Shown here one piece after another: positions 30,901-34,429 of a stretch of 34,429 nucleotides of DNA. Made by a program: the position numbers and the translations under genes. The stretch comes from Pelargonium nanum (Eukaryota; Streptophyta; Magnoliopsida; Geraniales; Geraniaceae): contig JAYMTF010000523.1 of the NCBI GenBank assembly GCA_036897485.1, positions 1 through 34,429 of the forward strand, given 5' to 3'. Position 1 is the first letter of the stretch. Each line of letters opens with the position of its first letter. The notes under the pieces were generated by a model. It did not search any database and had not been told where the DNA came from. It was given only the letters and a program-made list of their open reading frames with translations.

Positions 30901-31937
30901 TTTTCAGCGAGTCCCTAGGACTTCATTTCTGACCTATGACAAGAAGTCCTAGGATAAGCTTTGTAACATATTGACAGTAAATTGTATCCACCGATCCTAG
31001 TAGTCAAACCGATACTCATGGTCATGGATATGGTTAATAGATATCCCACTTAATGGGTTTATACCCCGTTCTTCCTTTCGAGTAGCGTTCATAATGCAAA
31101 ATATGTTATGTTAGGTAACTTTACAATGAACGGTTGTTTGATCATTCGCATTTTAAATAGTCTCCTGATGTAGCAGGCCATCCAAACACATAATATGGCC
31201 TACACTTTGCAATGTAATACAAGGTAACTAATATGCATTAACAACTTTCTAGCAATCTAAACGGGTAACAGTGTCATTGACAATATTTTTCTTATTCAGT
31301 AAATCCAGCTGCATTATGAAAAAACAATGAGAATATACCCTGGCCTAAGCAGAATGGAAGCAACCTATGTCAAATATATATGATAACATGCATGCACTTT
31401 TAAACATATTGAATCTTACATTGGCGAGCCTGAAGGGACAAAACTTGGGCTTCCCTCTACGTCCATACTTGAGCAAATGTGCCCCTTTCTTAAGAGCAGT
31501 GATTGCCTGTTGTGAGAACAAGCCAAGGATGTAAACGAAACAAGCAAAATCACGGACTATTAACTAGAATTAGTCAACAAAATCAGATAAACATATAAAG
31601 AGTACTAGCATCCATGCTTTAATTAACCATCGCGTAGCAAGTTTCTCCTCATGCAAACAAAAGACGGTTACTAACAACTATCACATAACTAAATCAAGTC
31701 TGAATCCAAGACAATGATAGTAGCATAATAACCTCAAAATCAATCAATCAAAATCACACTAGTTTCAGCTCAGCGTTACTTATTTAACAACAAATATGTG
31801 TAAAAAAATCACCACAAAAACCAACACCACAGCTCATTTCACTATCGGATCAACTTTCCCAAAAATTCAAAAAACAGAAAAATTACCAACTCAATGTCTC
31901 TCTCCACCGGCCCAGCCCTAGACTGATCCGCAGTCAT
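24917..31937 (-). CDS. PRAF: PRAF/RLD-type protein: PH, RCC1 repeats, FYVE, BRX
   Basis: Nine exons on the minus strand: 31887-31937, 31420-31506, 30230-30319, 29798-29878, 29386-29580, 27164-29302, 26196-26342, 25183-25562, 24917-25049. All introns are GT-AG and the frame closes at 1100 residues, the usual family size (about 1100). Domains: PH about 10-125 (ALKKGAHLLKYGRRGKPKF; CKDKDEAEVWFTGLKALI); seven-bladed RCC1 region about 261-650 (repeated WG..GRLGHG units); FYVE about 654-718 with the plant-variant basic motif KRKRHNCYNCG; Ser/Arg-rich linker; coiled coil about 870-935; BRX about 1028-1083 (GVYITL...RVRFRSRRRFSEKQAEQWW). Arabidopsis relatives (PRAF1 and RLD1-4, for example At5g19420/At5g12350) act at endosomes and plasma membrane in trafficking and polarity, and RLD BRX domains bind LAZY-like proteins in gravity signalling. 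One RCC1 unit (WGGNSCNFELVGHG, about 381-394) is less regular than its neighbours. The start is supported by family-typical AGPVERDIEL. Confidence 0.95.
29891..31419 (-). other. PRAF introns 2 and 3 (large introns)
   Basis: Between exons 2 and 3 (30320-31419, 1.1 kb) and between exons 3 and 4 (29879-30229) the sequence is AT-rich. Only short unsupported ORFs occur, and I recognise no mobile element or RNA gene. Confidence 0.5.
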
Positions 31938-31965
31938 CTCCTCCGCTCCCCGAAAATTCAAGAAC

Positions 31966-31973
31966 TGACGTCA
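31966..31973. promoter_or_regulatory. TGACGTCA palindrome in the PRAF leader
   Basis: A perfect CRE/C-box-like bZIP palindrome about 30 bp upstream of the PRAF ATG. It overlaps the stop codon of the last uORF (31971-31973). It may be a leader sequence rather than a working promoter element. Confidence 0.35.
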
Positions 31974-32244
31974 CCAGACAAAAACCCTACCGTCCATCAC
32001 GCCAATGCACACCTCCCTCCAAGCATTAGTTCAAGCAAAAACACAGTGACCTCAACTCGCCATGGTCGTCGCCGGCACTAAACCCCAAACGGCTTGAGGA
32101 GAGCTTCACATTAGAAATATCGCGAAATTGAAGACGAAATCGGTGGAATTCGATGGAAATGTGCGTGAAAAAAGTGGAGAGAGGGCTAATCAGAGATAGA
32201 AACAATGGTTTGAAGCTAAGATTGTGGTTTGGTTCGTGAGGCAC
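31971..32244 (-). promoter_or_regulatory. Chain of three stop-start overlapping uORFs upstream of PRAF
   Basis: On the PRAF strand, a 72-codon ORF (32244 down to 32026) ends in TAA whose last A begins the ATG of a 9-codon ORF (32026-31997), making TAATG. That ORF ends in TGA whose last A begins an 8-codon ORF (31997-31971), making TGATG. The main ATG follows 33 nt later at 31937. The arrangement suits reinitiation control if the transcript starts upstream of 32244; the transcription start is not known. The 72-residue product (begins MPHEPNHNLSFKP) has no family I recognise. Confidence 0.45.
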
Positions 32245-32391
32245 GAGACATTGTCGAAGTCGGGAGAGAAAGTGATGGAAAATGGTATGTAGAGTGTAGA
32301 GAGTATAAGCGAGTGTTCGTCGAGTATTATTCTATTCTTCAGTCGGAGAAGAGAAGAAAAGAGAAGAGGGAATCTAACAAAATACTACTAT

Positions 32392-32429
32392 ATTTTTATT
32401 TTTATTTTTATTTTTATTTTTATTTTTTT
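32392..32429. repeat. (ATTTTT)n microsatellite
   Basis: About six tandem attttt hexamers, roughly 450 bp upstream of the PRAF start codon. Such tracts often vary in length and exclude nucleosomes. Confidence 0.85.
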
Positions 32430-32655
32430 GTGTGACAACAAATCATTGTTTGTTTTGGGTCGACAAAATAAAAAGAGGTTCTGTGCAAAACAAATCTTCA
32501 ATAATACGCTATTAAATGCAACTTAACAAAAAAATATATATACAGTATTTAAATTTTAAATGGGTTAGGGTTTTTCCTTTGTTTTCTAATAGACTTTTTC
32601 TTTCTTTCTTTTTTTTTTTTTGTGAACTATTTTCCTCTCTCTTTCGTCGTGAGAT

Positions 32656-32960
32656 TAGAGGTGGCAAAAGTTAGTTTCGGGTCGGGTATGGTCGGGTTCG
32701 GATTCTGCCCTGTAAAGTTGGTCGGGTTTATAAACAATAACCCAACTTTATAGAGTTGGGGTTTTAGGCATAAAATGCTTTATTTTTTGCGGGTACGTAT
32801 ACCTTACCCGGTCTTAACTCGACCAAAAAATTCTATAACTTGCTCAATCTGAACCTGTCTAGATATTTTTCGGGTTGATAAATTCATACCCGAGCCCAAC
32901 CCGAAATGGGTTGGGTTTTAGGTACCCACGGGTCGGGTACCCTTTCCCCAACTCCACTGA
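32656..32960 (+). mobile_element. hAT-like non-autonomous repeat, copy 2
   Basis: It starts tagaggtggcaaaag like the copy at 24516, then has several gggtcgggt/ggtcgggttcgg motifs, aacccaactttatagagttg, ggcataaaat and complementary acccgagcccaacccgaaat sequence near 32889-32908. The right end (about 32940-32960) is diverged, and no clear inverted repeat or target duplication is found. Confidence 0.45.
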
Positions 32961-33454
32961 GATGGTGACTATATTAGCTTCTTCTTTCTTTTTTCTTCTC
33001 TATTCAAATATTATTCTCATATTCAAAAGCATAACAATCCTTGAATATATATTTTTACTAATGTATCGGTCTTGTATTAGTGTCGTACTCTAAACCAATT
33101 TTTATTTGGTTTACGTTTTTTTGGTTGCTCTCTTTTAATCATTGCTGTTTGCTGATATAAATCATTATCAATGTTGTGTTTCACTGTATTGAAGTATAAA
33201 TTTAGGAAAACCAAAAAAAAAAAAACTAGAATAATTCTGGATGCAATTTGCATGGTGTGCTGCATATACGAATCTCATGAAAGTGAAGACCCGAGAAATG
33301 GAATAGTAGTATGGGCTGGTTTTATATAGTGTGAATTGGGCCAATAGTCCATAAATGCAAACAGAAACAAAATGATCTGGTTGTGCCTTCCAAAACGTAT
33401 GTCATTAAACTTATTGAATATGTTTACCATTTTATGGTATAATTGTTGTAAATA

Positions 33455-34335
33455 ACTAGTTTGTGTCCGTGCGTTGCACGGAATATGAATTTTTTTGTTA
33501 CACGCAGTTAAGATCACTAATACGTTTAAGTTCAGCATGAACAGTTTATTCATTTATGTGATGAAAGTGTAATGATTATGTTTTTGTATAGTGTCAAATA
33601 CATATAACAGTTTCATTTATTTGTTTATATTTCACATCATATAATTTATACATTAACGATTTTTTTGTTAGATATAGAGAAATATAGTATTCTACATAAT
33701 ATAATTAAATAGTAAATTCATGCACATAAAAATAAAATACATATAAAAAAATTGAGAAATACTAATTCTCTCAATAATATATGAGAATTCGTACAAACTC
33801 ATCTTTAATTAATAACATTCGATTCACTAAAATACATATGAAAGTACAGGTTCAGTATAGTGTTGAAATATTATCCTACAAAACATCATTAAATTTCAAA
33901 TTCGTACACATAAAAATAAAATACATATGTAAAAGAGAGAGAAATATGAACTCTTCCTATTCATATGAGAACTCACTTTTAACCCCATCTCCAATCAACA
34001 TAATCACATGTAAGCGCATTCTTTTCATATATCTTATGATACATCAAATATGAGACTTATATTTATAGGTCTTTATTAGGGTTTACTTATGGTAATAACT
34101 TAACTTGTGAAATTAGAATATCTCAGTTTCTAATTCATGACTTTCCATATGTTAAACGGATTTAGAATCTGGAAATTTGTTGATTTGTAATTAAGAAAAA
34201 ATTTGTGGCATTTGAAAATGTGCTTATTTGTAACTAAGAAAAATTTTGTGTCAAAATTAAAATTTTAATGACGTGGCGCTATATGAATTAGATATCCTCT
34301 TTTTGATCCCGCTTTTATAGTATGTATAGATATCT
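33455..34335. mobile_element. Probable non-autonomous transposable element with internal tandem repeat
   Basis: The left part contains the perfect hairpin CCGTGC-GTT-GCACGG (33467-33481) within actagtttgtgtccgtgcg, a phrase I associate with dispersed plant repeats. The right end (about 34305-34333) has cccgcttttatagtatgtat, likewise seen at ends of such repeats. Between them is very AT-rich DNA with an imperfect tandem duplication of about 184 bp (cacataaaaataaaatacat at 33723 and 33907). Class is uncertain; a Helitron-like non-autonomous element is one option. Short ORFs inside it are not credible genes. Confidence 0.35.
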
Positions 34336-34429
34336 TATAGTGATTAAGATGTTGGCTTAGTAGGTTTAAAGGCAGCGGCGGCGGCTCACTTGAGCGGCGG
34401 CGCTGGTCACTTGGTGGTCGTTCTCTCTC
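34336..34429. other. Right edge with GC-rich GGC repeats
   Basis: After AT-rich DNA, the last 60 bp become GC-rich with ggcggcgg-type triplets (about 34373-34405). This could be the start of another gene's leader or coding exon, but too little is present to assign a frame or strand. Confidence 0.3.

Larger units (their letters stand above)
31938..32655. other. PRAF 5' leader and promoter region
   Basis: It holds the uORF chain, a GA-rich stretch on the plus strand (about 32341-32372), a hexamer microsatellite at 32392-32429 and pyrimidine-rich sequence at about 32595-32645. No convincing TATA box can be assigned. No coding gene is seen beyond the uORFs. Confidence 0.5.

Noticed and set aside
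33781-34053. 90-codon ORF near the right end.
   Set aside because: Lies within the AT-rich repeat element with internal duplication; Lys/Ile/Asn/Ser-rich translation typical of non-coding AT-rich DNA.
1-34429. Search for CRISPR arrays, rRNA, complete tRNA genes, organelle-derived inserts or integrated viral genes.
   Set aside because: No regular spacer-repeat array, no rRNA-like or complete cloverleaf sequence, and no recognisable organellar or viral coding sequence were seen by eye. tRNAscan-SE and a BLAST search against organelle genomes would settle it.

Overview
The window is nuclear DNA from a flowering plant, most likely a core eudicot and possibly an asterid. The evidence is many short exons in AT-rich introns with plant-style splice sites, a large single-exon CC-NB-ARC-LRR resistance gene, and plant-only architectures (FY with PPLP motifs; PH-RCC1-FYVE-BRX; F-box/CW/SNF2). 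No bacterial, viral or organellar operon, CRISPR array, rRNA or convincing tRNA is visible. Species level cannot be decided from sequence alone. Exon borders below were set by reading frames, splice dinucleotides and recalled family sequences; no alignment was run.

Layout, left to right. (1) 1-1756 is repeat-bearing non-coding DNA, probably an intron of FY. (2) FY, + strand, 1757-7169, 11 exons visible, 5' part outside the window. (3) 7170-9767 is the intergenic tail between convergent FY and the NLR. (4) A CNL-type NLR, - strand, 9768-14072, uninterrupted, with altered GLPL and MHD motifs and W-boxes upstream. (5) A three-exon ROMO1/Mgr2-like gene, - strand, 15038-17783, encoding 74 residues; its second intron carries a retroelement remnant on the gene's strand. 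(6) A 365-bp divergent promoter with four site II motifs and two G-boxes. (7) An F-box/CW/RING/SNF2 ATPase gene like Arabidopsis At3g54460, + strand, 18149-23828, 8 exons, one GC-AG intron. (8) A short convergent spacer. (9) A PRAF/RLD-type PH-RCC1-FYVE-BRX gene, - strand, 24917-31937, 9 exons, with a chain of stop-start overlapping uORFs in its presumed leader. (10) 31938-34429 is the upstream flank, with a hexamer microsatellite, a hAT-like repeat and another probable transposable element.

The genes are unrelated housekeeping, regulatory and defence genes rather than a pathway: mRNA 3'-end processing (FY), immune sensing (NLR), mitochondrial inner membrane (ROMO1-like), chromatin/ubiquitin (F-box SNF2) and endomembrane/polarity signalling (PRAF). 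The only linkage that looks functional is the shared ROMO1/F-box-SNF2 promoter. I found no evidence of an undescribed multi-gene system. The points most worth a second look are the overlapping uORF chain of PRAF, the motif changes in the NLR, the GC-AG intron, the divergent promoter, and several small mobile-element insertions inside introns.
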